From [Clostridium] symbiosum ATCC 14940 (lineage in GTDB: Bacteria; Bacillota; Clostridia; Lachnospirales; Lachnospiraceae), in contig NZ_KE992850.1 of NCBI RefSeq assembly GCF_000466485.1, forward strand, positions 1-64,000: a stretch of DNA of 64,000 nt, given 5' to 3'. Below the pieces are notes generated by a model. That model was not told where the DNA came from. It saw only the letters and a list, made by a program, of their open reading frames with translations, and did no database searches. The position numbers and the translations under genes were made by a program. This document shows, piece after piece, positions 42,763 to 52,414 of this stretch (within the stretch, counting starts at the first letter, position 1; every line of letters starts with the position of its first letter).

Positions 42763-43122
42763 TTATTTAAGTATGTCTTCTTTTTTCTCAAGAATTGCCT
42801 CAACAGCCGCACAGGCCGGGCAGTCACAGAACTTCGCTCCGGCAGCTTTGATTTCCTTTGCATGAACTGCAATATTGGCAGCGGTATCGGCTCCAAAAAG
42901 CGCAGCTCCGGCCTCCGAACCCGCAAAGCTGATCAAATTGTCAATCGGCATGATATCCGCCTCAAGTTCATCAATATATTTTTTGGTTTCTTCTGCCTCC
43001 TGCTCTGTTCCCACCGCATTCAGCCATGCCTCGGCTGCAGCTTTTGTCTCGCTGCTGCAGGTTGGCGCACCGATTAACTCATGAGTTTTTTCAACTGCGA
43101 AGCTTAAAATATCTTTCTCCAT
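42763..43122 (-). CDS. Small conserved Clostridial protein with Cys motif
   Basis: 119 residues. EKTHELIGAPTCSSETKAAAEAWL at the start and AAGAKFCDCPACAAVEAILEKK near the end; cysteines at ~22 and a CxCxxC group near 100. Similar proteins occur widely in Lachnospiraceae and are sometimes labelled as Hsp90, a label with no visible support since there is no GHKL ATPase. It could bind metal or act in redox. GAAGGTATGTTCC precedes the ATG. Single gene. Confidence 0.7.
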   Translation of the reverse strand: MEKDILSFAVEKTHELIGAPTCSSETKAAAEAWLNAVGTEQEAEETKKYIDELEADIMPIDNLISFAGSEAGAALFGADTAANIAVHAKEIKAAGAKFCDCPACAAVEAILEKKEDILK

Positions 43123-43223
43123 GGAACATACCTTCTTTCTGATGAAATATGATTAACAGTAACGTTTACTCTGCTCTTATTTTATCATAAACAATAAAAT
43201 GATGCAAAGCAAAGCGTGTTATC

Positions 43224-45080
43224 TTAATCTAATAAAGAACGGTAATAAGGCCAGTTTGCATCCATAACACTGACTGTGACGTTGCTGACGCTTCCGCCTG
43301 TCTCGTGGATGCATATCATCTGGCCGTTCGGCGCCCAGGCCAGGAACATGACGACATGGGAATTTACCCCCAGTCTTATGATAATGTCGCCTGGTTTTAA
43401 GTCGGACCGGCTTACCGCCCTTCCGGCATATATCAGACCGCTGGTGCCGAGATTAGTCGGGATCTTTCCAAGGGAAGACCAGTAAACCCAGTTTACCCAT
43501 CCGGAACAGTCAAGTCCTGATATGATACGTCCTTTTCTGTCGGGCGGGGTAATAACGGCAAAATTATTGCCCTCGTAACCCGGCACCTTTGCCTTACCTC
43601 CATAATAGTATGGAATTTTGCCGACAGACTGCAGGGCGTATGTAATGACTGCCTTTCTCTCCCTCGATATATCGTCGGGAAGCAGTTTCAGATACTCACT
43701 GATCTCCGTAAAGGTCAGCGGCTTTCCGAGTGCCAGTTCAATTGGGGACAGATTATATAAAAGCGCCCAGTCCTGGCTGTTCAGCCGGTTGACATAGGCT
43801 TTGCCGTAATCGGACCATCCGTTCCAGGCCTCTGTCTTCATGTGGCCTCTCTTATCCAGGGTAAAAAGGTTTTTCTGTTCTGAAAGCCCGGTAATACGGG
43901 CCGTGATGGTCAAATCGACATGGCCGGGACAAAATTTTCCTTCTTCGTTGAGCTGTATCTGCGTTTCCTCGGCTGCCGGAACAGCATTGGATTCACCGTC
44001 CTGGCCGCCCACTGCATGCTCTCCTGCCGCGGCGGCGGTATCTTCGGAGGGACCGGACAGCTCTGACGGTGATGCCTGGGCTGCAGCCGCTTCCTGTGAA
44101 GTCTCAGATGCCCCATTCTGCCCTTCCGGCAAGACATCTGAAGGAATTTCCGCCTGACTTTCACCGGAGGTCTCTGAAGGCGCTGATAAGGCGGGTTCCG
44201 TCTCTGCATCGTCATCTGATTCCGCATCATTCGGATCCACACAGCCGTCGCAATAATAAACAGCACCGACTTTCACGCTGTAACCGTGGGATAACTGCCA
44301 TAATTCATCAATATAGCTTTTGAAGTTATCCACATCGGTCCATCCGGTAAACCAGGTGTAAACGCTGGCCATGGAAGCGATTTCCTGTGCGTTGGAATAG
44401 AGGGAAATACTTTTGCCGTCTCCATCGTAAAATTGAAAAGAGACGTTTTTCCACGACGGGATCAGCCACGTAGCCGGATTGGCCGGATCGTGGGCTTTGT
44501 TGGTCGGATCGTACTTACCGGTGACGGAGGATGCCGGATGCCGGAGCATTTTAGCGGCCTGCTCTGGCGACGCCTGCAGCCACCGGTAAAGCTCGGATGT
44601 CCATTCCGCATCTTTACGGTTCAGATACTCATACATCTGTCCGCCGTAGGAATCAGAGGCCCTTGTATGAAAGGACAGCTTGAAAAAATCGTAGAATGGT
44701 TTCAGGTTATAATTCAGCAGGCGCATAACGCGCTCCTGCTGCGTGGCCGTCTCATCCTCCGGGGATATCTCCTGCTCATCGGGATAGAGCGCCATCAGAT
44801 TATACTTAAAAACGGAAGGAGAATAGGTTTCCTCCGTTTTCGAATCCAGCCCTGAGAGATAGGAGGCTGAATTACCGGCAAATTGATTTAATAGATTCAT
44901 AATCCGGACAGGCAGCGAGCCGGACTGTGATATATCCGCCGCATTATCATGAGAAATACGAATTGCCTGTTCCGGCGCTGGTGAAACAGCCGGCTTATAG
45001 GATCCTGCAATTGAAATAAGCAGAAACCCGGATGCAGTCATAACCAGGATTCTCGTTATCAGTGGATGGAACTTTCTCAT
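43224..45080 (-). CDS. NlpC/P60 cell-wall hydrolase, large, membrane-anchored or secreted
   Basis: 618 residues. N-terminal signal/anchor helix (~8-27), a ~250-residue region without a known domain, then a low-complexity Ser/Glu/Ala-rich linker (~285-380), and a C-terminal NlpC/P60 domain with catalytic C525 (GLDCSGWV), H575 (VNSHVVMFL) and H592 (IHETGG). Cleaves peptide cross-links of peptidoglycan. The acidic linker may span the wall. It is followed on the same strand by no close gene; a terminator separates it from the kinase-like gene upstream. Confidence 0.9.
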   Translation of the reverse strand: MRKFHPLITRILVMTASGFLLISIAGSYKPAVSPAPEQAIRISHDNAADISQSGSLPVRIMNLLNQFAGNSASYLSGLDSKTEETYSPSVFKYNLMALYPDEQEISPEDETATQQERVMRLLNYNLKPFYDFFKLSFHTRASDSYGGQMYEYLNRKDAEWTSELYRWLQASPEQAAKMLRHPASSVTGKYDPTNKAHDPANPATWLIPSWKNVSFQFYDGDGKSISLYSNAQEIASMASVYTWFTGWTDVDNFKSYIDELWQLSHGYSVKVGAVYYCDGCVDPNDAESDDDAETEPALSAPSETSGESQAEIPSDVLPEGQNGASETSQEAAAAQASPSELSGPSEDTAAAAGEHAVGGQDGESNAVPAAEETQIQLNEEGKFCPGHVDLTITARITGLSEQKNLFTLDKRGHMKTEAWNGWSDYGKAYVNRLNSQDWALLYNLSPIELALGKPLTFTEISEYLKLLPDDISRERKAVITYALQSVGKIPYYYGGKAKVPGYEGNNFAVITPPDRKGRIISGLDCSGWVNWVYWSSLGKIPTNLGTSGLIYAGRAVSRSDLKPGDIIIRLGVNSHVVMFLAWAPNGQMICIHETGGSVSNVTVSVMDANWPYYRSLLD

Positions 45081-45119
45081 TGGGGTAACTCTTTTCTAGT
45101 TAAGTTATTGACATTATAA

Positions 45120-45162
45120 AAGACCAATACGCCTGTTCAAAACAAACAGGCATACCGGTCTT
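45120..45162 (-). terminator. Terminator after the cytidylate-kinase-like gene
   Basis: AAGACCAATACGCCTGTT and AACAGGCATACCGGTCTT form a stem of about 18 pairs, with a T-rich run on the minus strand. Confidence 0.8.
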
Positions 45163-45172
45163 ATTATATCAG

Positions 45173-45820
45173 TTACTTATAATTCTTTGTTTTAAGAAAT
45201 TCTTGTTTCTTTTTGGCGAATTCCTTAATTATATCAACTGCTCCGTCATAGCCTACGGCGCTGCTGCTGATGCACATGTCATAGCTCTTACAGCTTCCCC
45301 AGCGTTTGCTGGAGTAATAATTGTAATAGCTGGCCCTGCGTTTGTCTGTTTTGATCATGATATCTTTTGCTTTTGCCTCATCCACATTGTGGCGTTCCAT
45401 CAGATGGCGGATTTTATCCTCCTCGTCGCCGCAGATAAAGACGCTGACGGTATTGGGATAATCAGCCAGCGCATAATCAGCGCAGCGGCCTACGATGACA
45501 CAGGATTCTTCCTCCGCCAGCTTCTTGATTGTATCGAACTGGGCCAGAAAGATCTTGTGGTTAATCGGCATATCCATATATGCGGAGGTATTGTATCCCA
45601 GAGAATATGTATCCATAACAAGCGAATAGAGAAAACTGCTTGTCGGCTTCTCATCATGAGTTTTAAACAGTTCTTCACACAAACCGCTGTTCTTTGCAGC
45701 GAGAGTTAAAAGCTCCTTATCATAACACTTCACACCGAGATCTGCTGCCAGTTTCTGTCCTATCAGTCGTCCTGCACTGCCACATTCACGACCGATTGTA
45801 ATTACTAAATTACCCATCAT
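45173..45820 (-). CDS. Cytidylate kinase-like family protein
   Basis: 215 residues from an ATG at 45820 with GGAG eight bases upstream. VITIGRECGSAGRLIGQKLA is a P-loop-like opening in which the typical GxxGxGK appears as GRECGSAG, as in the cytidylate-kinase-like family. CVIVGRCADYALADYP and a late RRASYYNYYSSKRWGSCKSY follow. True Cmk function is unlikely; the substrate is unknown. Confidence 0.8.
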   Translation of the reverse strand: MMGNLVITIGRECGSAGRLIGQKLAADLGVKCYDKELLTLAAKNSGLCEELFKTHDEKPTSSFLYSLVMDTYSLGYNTSAYMDMPINHKIFLAQFDTIKKLAEEESCVIVGRCADYALADYPNTVSVFICGDEEDKIRHLMERHNVDEAKAKDIMIKTDKRRASYYNYYSSKRWGSCKSYDMCISSSAVGYDGAVDIIKEFAKKKQEFLKTKNYK

Positions 45821-45898
45821 CGATCTCACTCCTTTCAATTTGTAAAACTATTCTGCTTCTTGCCTCTATTATAACGCAAAAATTCTGAAAAGTCATTA

Positions 45899-46756
45899 TT
45901 AAAATTGCAAATTACGTGCAGATTTTGAAGCGGCTAATCCACCCAGACTTGTTTCCTTTAAGGAAGCGTGCATTTTATCGCCCACTTCTTTCATCGCGTC
46001 GATTACCTGATCCGCGGGTACAAAACTGACAATCCCAGCCAGAGCCATATCTGCGCTGGTCAGCGCATTGACGGCTCCCAGGACGTTCCGTTTGATACAG
46101 GGCACTTCCACGAGTCCGGCAACCGGATCGCATACAAGGCCCAGCAGGCTTTTAAGGGCAATTGCCACTGCATTTAAAATCATATCCGGTGAGCCTCCCT
46201 TTAAAAATACGAGGGCTCCGGCAGCCATGGCCGATGCGCTCCCTATCTCAGCCTGACAGCCGCCCAGGGCTCCGGCAATATACGCACGCTCCGCTATGAC
46301 CTGTCCGATCCCGGCGGCAACATAGAGGGAGCGTATCATTTTTTCATCCTCAAAACCAAACTCGGCACAGCCGGGAATCAGGACGGCCGGAAGCACTCCG
46401 CAGGCTCCAGCAGTCGGGGCTGCCACAATCCGTTTCATACAGGCATTCGATTCCCCCATCTGAAGTGCCGCTCTGATGACGGAATTAATGAATGGTCCGC
46501 ACAGAGTATCCCCCTGCTCCATATAAGCCGACATCAGCGCACCCTGCCCCCCGGACAGGCCGCTTGCCGATTTGAGGGACGGATCATAGGAAGAGGCCGC
46601 TTCCTTCATGGCCTGCCACATGGACTTCATACTGCTTAAGGAGTCCTCTCTGGTGACGTCCCTCTCCTGCATATCGTCCTCGAGCACGGCTTCATCAAAA
46701 GCTGCTCCGTGTTCGGCGCAGTACTGCACAATGGAATCAAGTGATTTATATGCCAT
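45899..46756 (-). CDS. sdaAA: L-serine dehydratase, alpha subunit
   Basis: 285 residues from MAYKSLDSIVQYC at 46756, with GGAGG upstream. Cysteines for the 4Fe-4S cluster in APTAGACGVLPAVLIPGCA and GLVCDPVAGLVEVPCIKRN. With the beta subunit it turns L-serine into pyruvate and ammonia under anaerobic conditions. The two genes are on the same strand with a MITE-like repeat in between, so they are less tightly coupled than usual. Confidence 0.96.
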   Translation of the reverse strand: MAYKSLDSIVQYCAEHGAAFDEAVLEDDMQERDVTREDSLSSMKSMWQAMKEAASSYDPSLKSASGLSGGQGALMSAYMEQGDTLCGPFINSVIRAALQMGESNACMKRIVAAPTAGACGVLPAVLIPGCAEFGFEDEKMIRSLYVAAGIGQVIAERAYIAGALGGCQAEIGSASAMAAGALVFLKGGSPDMILNAVAIALKSLLGLVCDPVAGLVEVPCIKRNVLGAVNALTSADMALAGIVSFVPADQVIDAMKEVGDKMHASLKETSLGGLAASKSARNLQF

Positions 46757-46817
46757 ATGATTTGAACCTCCGAAAATTAGAATAAACGGCATGCTTCAGT
46801 GCCGTTATGGTTTAGGG

Positions 46818-46910
46818 GTTACTACTCACAGCTTCGCTCCGTGTAACTCGTGATTTTCGCGCAAAATACGCACGAAAGCACCTCGCGGGATACAGGCCGT
46901 GAATAGTAAC
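46818..46910. mobile_element. MITE-like element, short copy
   Basis: 93 bases with ends GTTACTACTCAC and GTGAATAGTAAC (11 of 12 paired). Holds the family hairpin (minus strand: CTTTCGTGC-GTATTTT-GCGCGAAAA). Located between sdaAB and sdaAA, so it interrupts an operon. Confidence 0.65.
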
Positions 46911-46963
46911 GTTTGGGATACAATATCGTATCCGTTCCGATAAGATGAACAGTTACAAAATAG

Positions 46964-47620
46964 CTACAGATTCAGGCAGGTAACCTTAAAGATGCCCTTA
47001 ACGGCTTCAAGTTGCCTCACAGCCTCAACCGGGATATTCTGATCCGTCTCAATCACCATCACGGCATCACCGCCCCTTTTGCTGCGGTGGAGCGTCATGG
47101 TTGCGATATTGACCGAGCCGGAGGCCATCAGAGACGTAACCTCGGATACGTAGCCGGGCTTATCGATATTGTGGATAATCAGCACCGGACGCTCTCCGGT
47201 TACGTTGATTTCCACACCGTCCAGTTTGTTAATCATGATACGGCCGCCTCCGAGCGAGGACGCCTGCATCCGGATCCTCCGGCCAGACGCGGACAAAATG
47301 TCGAGAAGAGCCGTGTTTGGATGCGCTCCGCCGATTGTGTCATGAATAAAACCGAATTCAAGCCCAGCTTTTTCAGCCTCCCTGAAGCTTTCAGGAATTT
47401 TCATATCATCCGGCTCCATGTTAAGAAGCCCGGCGACAATCGCCCTGTCCGTTCCATGGCCGGCTCCGGTGGAAGAAAAAGAACCTGACAGAGTGATGGC
47501 GGCTTTGACCGGCGGTTCTCCCAAAAGCTTGCGCGCCGCCAGCCCGATACGCACCGCACCGGCTGTATGGGAGCTTGACGGGCCGACCATAACCGGACCC
47601 AGTATATCAAAAATATTCAT
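46964..47620 (-). CDS. sdaAB: L-serine dehydratase, beta subunit
   Basis: 218 residues. MVGPSSSHTAGAVRIGLAA is the signature start of the beta domain, then the C-terminal ACT-like domain (VLIIHNIDKPGYVSEVTSLM, TMTLHRSKRGGDAVMVIETD), which is thought to sense serine. First gene of the pair in the direction of transcription. Confidence 0.96.
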   Translation of the reverse strand: MNIFDILGPVMVGPSSSHTAGAVRIGLAARKLLGEPPVKAAITLSGSFSSTGAGHGTDRAIVAGLLNMEPDDMKIPESFREAEKAGLEFGFIHDTIGGAHPNTALLDILSASGRRIRMQASSLGGGRIMINKLDGVEINVTGERPVLIIHNIDKPGYVSEVTSLMASGSVNIATMTLHRSKRGGDAVMVIETDQNIPVEAVRQLEAVKGIFKVTCLNL

Positions 47621-47685
47621 TTGTACCCTCCAGAAATGTTACTCTTTACCCCCGCCAAAAAGCGGCGGGCTGTATTGCGGATGTT

Positions 47686-48603
47686 TCAAGTTAAGCGGCG
47701 CAGTTTCTCAAGCAGTTCCTCAAAATATTTTGGCAGCGGCGCTGAAAACTCCATATACTCTCCTGTGCGCGGATGGAGGAAACCGAGAACTCCGGCATGC
47801 AGGGTCTGCCCCTGTAAACGGAAGGGCTGTTTCGCCGGGCCATATACCTGATCGCCCAGAAGCGGATGTCCGATGCTTGCCATGTGAACCCGGATCTGGT
47901 GCGTGCGTCCTGTTTCGAGCCTGCACTCCACGAGTGTATATCCGTGAAAACGTTCCAGCACTTTATAATGGGTGACGGCGTCCTTGCCGTTTTTACTGTT
48001 GATGCTCATCTTTTTCCGGTCATTCGGATGACGTCCGATAGGAGCGCGAATTGTCCCTTCATCGTCTTTGAGACTGCCGAATACCACGGCATAATATTTC
48101 CTTGTGATAGAATGAACCTTTAACTGCTCCGCAATGGAATTATGGGCCAGGTCGTTCTTGCATACGATAAGGACTCCTGTAGTATCCATATCGATCCGGT
48201 GGACAATGCCGGGGCGCATGACGCCGTTGATACCGGAAAGCTGCTCCCGGCAATGATGCATCAGGCCGTTCACAAGAGTTCCTTCATAGTGTCCGGCGGC
48301 AGGATGAACTACCATGCCTTTGGGCTTATTGATCAGAATCACATCCTCATCCTCATAGAGGATATCAAGGGGCATCTCCTGCGCCGTAATCTTCGCTTCC
48401 ACAGCTTCCGGCACCTCGAAAGTGACCGTATCGCCGGCCGCTGTTTTGTAGCTGCTTTTTACCGGTTTTCCATTCACCTCCACCAGCTCTGATTTTAAGA
48501 GCTTCTGGAGAAAGGAACGCGTATAATTGGGACAGCTTTCAGTCAGAAATTTGTCAATTCGCAGGCCGGAGCTTTCTTCCGGAACAATGTATTCCTGTTT
48601 CAA
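47686..48603 (-). CDS. rluD: RluD-family 23S rRNA pseudouridine synthase
   Basis: 305 residues. N-terminal S4 domain (~13-60), then the RluA-type catalytic domain with GMVVHPAAGH and HRIDMDTTGVLIVCKN, containing the catalytic Asp (HRxDxxTxG). Ends with LETGRTHQIRVHMA. Modifies uridines in rRNA helix 69 in the model enzyme; exact sites here are inferred. Follows lspA closely (20 bases). Confidence 0.94.
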   Translation of the reverse strand: MKQEYIVPEESSGLRIDKFLTESCPNYTRSFLQKLLKSELVEVNGKPVKSSYKTAAGDTVTFEVPEAVEAKITAQEMPLDILYEDEDVILINKPKGMVVHPAAGHYEGTLVNGLMHHCREQLSGINGVMRPGIVHRIDMDTTGVLIVCKNDLAHNSIAEQLKVHSITRKYYAVVFGSLKDDEGTIRAPIGRHPNDRKKMSINSKNGKDAVTHYKVLERFHGYTLVECRLETGRTHQIRVHMASIGHPLLGDQVYGPAKQPFRLQGQTLHAGVLGFLHPRTGEYMEFSAPLPKYFEELLEKLRRLT

Positions 48604-48623
48604 ACTGCATTCTCCTTTTCCTG

Positions 48624-49157
48624 TTATTCTCCATTCTCCGATTTTTTATTCTTCTGTCTTCCGAATGAAAGAAATTCCAGTTCCTCGTCGGAATAAACGA
48701 AAAAGAAAAGGAGAATCAAAAGCAGCGTGGATATCACTACGTAACAGTCTGCCACATTAAAAATCGGAAAATCTATTAATTTGAAATATAAAAAATCCAC
48801 CACATAGCCGTTCGCCACCCGGTCGATCATATTGCCTGCGGCGCCGGAGACGAGCAGGAACAGACATCCGGTAAACGGCAGATATTTTTTATCAGACGGC
48901 ATGCGAAACAGGAGAAATACCACAACAGCTATGACGGCAATGGCGATCAGAAAGAAAAATCCCTGTTTGCCCTGCATCATTCCAAATGCAGCCCCGCGGT
49001 TTTCCGAGTAATACAGTTCAAAGACACCATCCCAGATTACAAACGGCTGCTTTCCTTTTAATTTTACGACTGCCAGATACTTTGTCCACTGGTCGAAGCC
49101 GATGCTGACAACGAGACCGGCGAGAAAAAACAGAAACTGCTGTATTTTTTTATTCAT
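48624..49157 (-). CDS. lspA: Signal peptidase II (lipoprotein signal peptidase)
   Basis: 177 residues with four membrane helices. Catalytic Asp residues lie in NMIDRVANGYVVDF and FNVADCYVVIS. It cuts prolipoproteins before the lipid-bearing Cys; the window itself encodes a lipoprotein of this type (the DacF-like protein at 54.5 kb). Overlaps aroB by 8 bases. Confidence 0.96.
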   Translation of the reverse strand: MNKKIQQFLFFLAGLVVSIGFDQWTKYLAVVKLKGKQPFVIWDGVFELYYSENRGAAFGMMQGKQGFFFLIAIAVIAVVVFLLFRMPSDKKYLPFTGCLFLLVSGAAGNMIDRVANGYVVDFLYFKLIDFPIFNVADCYVVISTLLLILLFFFVYSDEELEFLSFGRQKNKKSENGE

Positions 49158-50283
49158 TGAATTCCTCCTGTGTCAGGATGAACTTAAGCGCTTCCTCCAT
49201 CTCACCGTCCGTGACGGTCCGATCCACATAGGCACAGCCTACGCTTTTTAAAAGGATGAAGTTAATCACTCCGGATTCCATCTTCTTATCATTCTTTGTC
49301 GCCTCGATAATATCGCCGGCCGTCAGGCCGGAAACACGCACCGCAATATGAAATCGCATTAATGCCTCTTTAAAACGCTCAGTTTCCGCTTCTGTAATCA
49401 TACCTCTGCTCTCGGACAGACGCATGGCGGCAAGCGCTCCGAGGGCGACACATTCGCCGTGAAGCAGTTCAAAATTTTTGAGTTTTTCGATGGCATGGCC
49501 CAGGGTATGTCCAAAATTCAGGAGCATCCTGTCTCCCTTTTCCGTCGGATCCGTTTCCACAACTTTTCTTTTAATCAAATTGCTTCCGGCGACGGTCTGT
49601 CTCAGGACAGTGAGATCCCTGGTTTCAATTTCACCGGCATGTGAAAGCAGCCAGTCATAGTATTCCCTGTTCCGTATCAGGCCATGCTTGATCACTTCGC
49701 CCAGCCCTGCGGCAAACTCGTTGTCCGGCAGGGTTAAAAGGGTTCTGATATTCGTATAAACGAGTTTCGGCATATGGAAAGCGCCGACCATATTTTTGTA
49801 AGAGTCGAAATCAACGCCTGTTTTTCCGCCGATACTGCTGTCCACCTGGGAGAGCAGGGTGGTTGGAATCTGGATAAAAGAAATTCCGCGCAGATAGGTG
49901 GCGGCGGCAAAGCCGCAGAGATCGCCCACGACCCCGCCCCCGAGGGCTACCAGCATATCACTCCTGTCAAAGCGCTCCAGAATCAGCCGTTCATAGAGCT
50001 TTTGGACAGTAGACAGATTTTTATGCGCCTCTCCCGCCGGAAAAACATAAGAAATCACGCTGCTGCAGCAGGATGACAGGATTTCGGCCACTTCCCTCAG
50101 GTAAAGCTCCGACACTGTAGAGTCGGTGACAATGCAGAGTTTACCGGAAGCAGAGACATGTTTGCGTACCTCCTCCTGCAGGCCGTTAAAATCTTGTGTC
50201 ATAACAATATCGTATACAGGCTCGCCGTTCAAATGCACGGTAAGTCTGTCTGTAGTATTCTCAGATGTATTTTTGCCATTCAT
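49150..50283 (-). CDS. aroB: 3-dehydroquinate synthase
   Basis: 377 residues. NAD-binding DMLVALGGGVVGDLCGFAA, PTTLLSQVDSSIGGKTGVD and metal-binding GLGEVIKHGLI and LNFGHTLGHAIE match AroB. Second step of the shikimate pathway. It has GGAGAAAC just upstream. A MITE-like repeat separates it from ylmH. Placement among division genes has no known functional meaning. Confidence 0.96.
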   Translation of the reverse strand: MNGKNTSENTTDRLTVHLNGEPVYDIVMTQDFNGLQEEVRKHVSASGKLCIVTDSTVSELYLREVAEILSSCCSSVISYVFPAGEAHKNLSTVQKLYERLILERFDRSDMLVALGGGVVGDLCGFAAATYLRGISFIQIPTTLLSQVDSSIGGKTGVDFDSYKNMVGAFHMPKLVYTNIRTLLTLPDNEFAAGLGEVIKHGLIRNREYYDWLLSHAGEIETRDLTVLRQTVAGSNLIKRKVVETDPTEKGDRMLLNFGHTLGHAIEKLKNFELLHGECVALGALAAMRLSESRGMITEAETERFKEALMRFHIAVRVSGLTAGDIIEATKNDKKMESGVINFILLKSVGCAYVDRTVTDGEMEEALKFILTQEEFNE

Positions 50284-50312
50284 AATCGTTTCTCCTTATC
50301 CGTATTTGGGCA

Positions 50313-50402
50313 GTTACTGTTACAGCCGCTATTCCGAGAGGTGTTTTCACTCGTATTTTGAGTGAAAATCCCGAGTTTAACGGCGCGAAAACGAATCGTA
50401 AC
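50313..50402. mobile_element. MITE-like element with covaried stem
   Basis: 90 bases, ends GTTACTGTT and GAATCGTAAC. The internal hairpin is TTTTCACTC-GTATTTT-GAGTGAAAA (50344-50368): the loop is identical to the 30.7-kb copy while four stem positions on each side have changed together. Confidence 0.65.
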
Positions 50403-50422
50403 TTTCGGCATGTATTTGCGGA

Positions 50423-51178
50423 CTATATATATTTTTCGGCATTGACGAAAAGGCGCCCTTTCTTTGTCTGATTTCCGGCGCCGGTATAGCGGAACTTGCC
50501 GAGGCCGCGGACCGATATAATCTCTCCCTCCTTTAACTGCCGGCCGGGAGAGATGCACAGGCGGCCGTCTATAAATACCCGCTCCCCCTCAATAAATGGG
50601 AGGGTCTTTGACCGGGACGTCTTAAAAACGAGGGAAATCACGCTGTCCAGACGCGGAGATGCCACGCTTCCGCTCACCGTCTCGCAGTTCGGAGCGGCCG
50701 CCGGGGCCTGCGTGGCGGGCCGGCAGCTGACCTGGGTGTGGCGCACCATCTTAAGCTCCTGGATTAAAAAGGGAGCCATCTTCTCCAGACAAAAAATAAA
50801 ACAGCCGTTTTCATTCATCAGAATATCACCAATACAGCTTCGCGATATTCCAAGGTTCATAATGGCCCCCAGAAAATCCCGGTGTGTCAGAGCCTCTGCA
50901 AAGCGTGGACTGGCCGGAACGGCTTCCAGTATACTGATTGGTAAATCGGCTGTTTCATCCTCATAAGACGGCAGAAAACAAACAATTTTCCGTTCGGCAG
51001 TCTCATAACCTCCGCCCATCAGCCAGGTGACAGGAGGAAGCGTACGTTTCATGGAATGGAAAATTGTCTGTTCATTTAACGTCAGAAAATCGGTATATGA
51101 CCGTATATCACGCTGATAGCAGAGCGCCGCCAGCTCCGATATACGCTTTTTCAGTAATTGTTCGTCTTTATCCTGCAT
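50423..51178 (-). CDS. ylmH: YlmH-type S4-domain RNA-binding protein
   Basis: 251 residues. A unique N-terminal part is followed by a central domain (EIPSDV-free; ISILEAVPASPRFAEALTHRDFLGAIMNLGISR) and a C-terminal S4 domain (~178-248; LDSVISLVFKTSRSKTLPFI). Related proteins associate with ribosomes or the septum; recently some were found to help stalled ribosomes. In the yggS-sepF-ylmH division cluster. Confidence 0.9.
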   Translation of the reverse strand: MQDKDEQLLKKRISELAALCYQRDIRSYTDFLTLNEQTIFHSMKRTLPPVTWLMGGGYETAERKIVCFLPSYEDETADLPISILEAVPASPRFAEALTHRDFLGAIMNLGISRSCIGDILMNENGCFIFCLEKMAPFLIQELKMVRHTQVSCRPATQAPAAAPNCETVSGSVASPRLDSVISLVFKTSRSKTLPFIEGERVFIDGRLCISPGRQLKEGEIISVRGLGKFRYTGAGNQTKKGRLFVNAEKYI

Positions 51179-51185
51179 AATAATG

Positions 51186-51692
51186 TTAAAAGTGAAGGTT
51201 CATTCCGGAAATATTCAAAGAGCCGTCAGCTAAAAGCTCCGGGAAATCGCCGGATAATTCTACGGTTTCTGGTGTTGCAATAAATATGTAATTGGAAATC
51301 TTCTGCAGGTTTCCGTTCATCGAATACGTGGCGCCTGATGCAAAATCAATAATTCTCTGCGCCACTTCCATATGGATGCCCTCCATGTTCATGACGACAG
51401 CTTTTCCTGCCAGCAGATAATCGCAAATCTCCCTGGAATCCTCCATGGAGGTAGGTTTTATTAGAGTCACTTCCATCCCCCTCCTCATAGGGACTACTTT
51501 GCTTGAGGAACGTGAAAGAAAACGGGGCTTTGGCTCCGGTTCCTCATCATAGTCATAGTCTTCTTCTTCTTTTTTATTAAATAACCGCTTTTTGGCAGGT
51601 TTCTCATCTTCATAGTCGTCATCGATGAAGTAGTCTTCATCGTCTTCTTCTGTTAAACGCATTGTATCCATTAGTTTGTTCAGAATACTCAT
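51186..51692 (-). CDS. sepF: Cell division protein SepF
   Basis: 168 residues. N-terminal membrane-targeting helix (MSILNKLMDTMRL), an acidic disordered linker rich in Asp/Glu/Tyr (~14-65), and the C-terminal SepF domain (~78-168) with VTLIKPTSMEDSREICDYLL and a QRIIDFASGATY core. Bundles FtsZ at the septum. Overlaps yggS by 4 bases. Confidence 0.95.
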   Translation of the reverse strand: MSILNKLMDTMRLTEEDDEDYFIDDDYEDEKPAKKRLFNKKEEEDYDYDEEPEPKPRFLSRSSSKVVPMRRGMEVTLIKPTSMEDSREICDYLLAGKAVVMNMEGIHMEVAQRIIDFASGATYSMNGNLQKISNYIFIATPETVELSGDFPELLADGSLNISGMNLHF

Positions 51693-52393
51693 ACTAAATT
51701 CTCTCCCATCTTTGTCCTGGCACCAAAGATTCCGGTACCGACTCTAATCATGGTTGCGCCCTCTTCTATTGCTGTCATATAATCACCGGTCATTCCCATC
51801 GAGAGCACAGCCATATTAACATTATCGATGTTTTTGCTTTTTATGTCAACATTTAATTGATATAATTTTAGAAAAATATCGCGATTTTCTTCAGAATTTT
51901 CAACAAATGGAGCAATTGTCATCAGTCCCTTTATGTGTACATGGGAGAATTTGGAAATAATGGTAACTGCCTCCAGAACTTCGCCGGCCCTGAACCCATA
52001 CTTGCTTTCCTCTTCCCCGATATTGACCTCCAGAAGGATGTCGACATCAATGTTTTTTTTTGCCGCCTCTTTTTCAATCTGTTCAGCCAGAGCCACTGTA
52101 TCAACGGAGTGGATCAGGACTGTTTTATCGATGACCTGGCGTACCTTGTTCTTTTGCAGATGTCCGATCATATGCCAGCGGATGTCATCCGGAAGTGCGG
52201 GCGCCTTTTCAAGAATCTCCTGAACCTTATTTTCACCGAAGTCACGGACGCCGGCATCATATGCCTCCCTGAGAAGTTCCACCGGTTTTGTTTTACTGAC
52301 AGCTATCAGCGTTACATCCTGAGGCTGCCGGTTTGAAGCCCGGCAGGCCGAAACAATATTTTCTTTTACATCATTTAAATTTTCTCTGATCAT
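51689..52393 (-). CDS. yggS: YggS-family PLP-binding protein
   Basis: 234 residues. Single-domain alanine-racemase-like barrel: LIAVSKTKPVELLREAYDAG with the PLP Lys (SKTK), FGENKVQEIL, WHMIGHLQKNK and LSMGMTGDYMTAIEEGATMIRVG. Maintains PLP homeostasis; no racemase activity in known members. First of the yggS-sepF-ylmH run, 21 bases after the HlyD-like gene. Confidence 0.95.
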   Translation of the reverse strand: MIRENLNDVKENIVSACRASNRQPQDVTLIAVSKTKPVELLREAYDAGVRDFGENKVQEILEKAPALPDDIRWHMIGHLQKNKVRQVIDKTVLIHSVDTVALAEQIEKEAAKKNIDVDILLEVNIGEEESKYGFRAGEVLEAVTIISKFSHVHIKGLMTIAPFVENSEENRDIFLKLYQLNVDIKSKNIDNVNMAVLSMGMTGDYMTAIEEGATMIRVGTGIFGARTKMGENLV

Positions 52394-52414
52394 TCTGACA
52401 CACCTTTCCCAGCG

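Noticed and set aside
42763-43122. Hsp90 identity of the 119-residue protein
   Set aside because: No GHKL ATP-binding motifs and far too short; the database-style label is not supported by the sequence.
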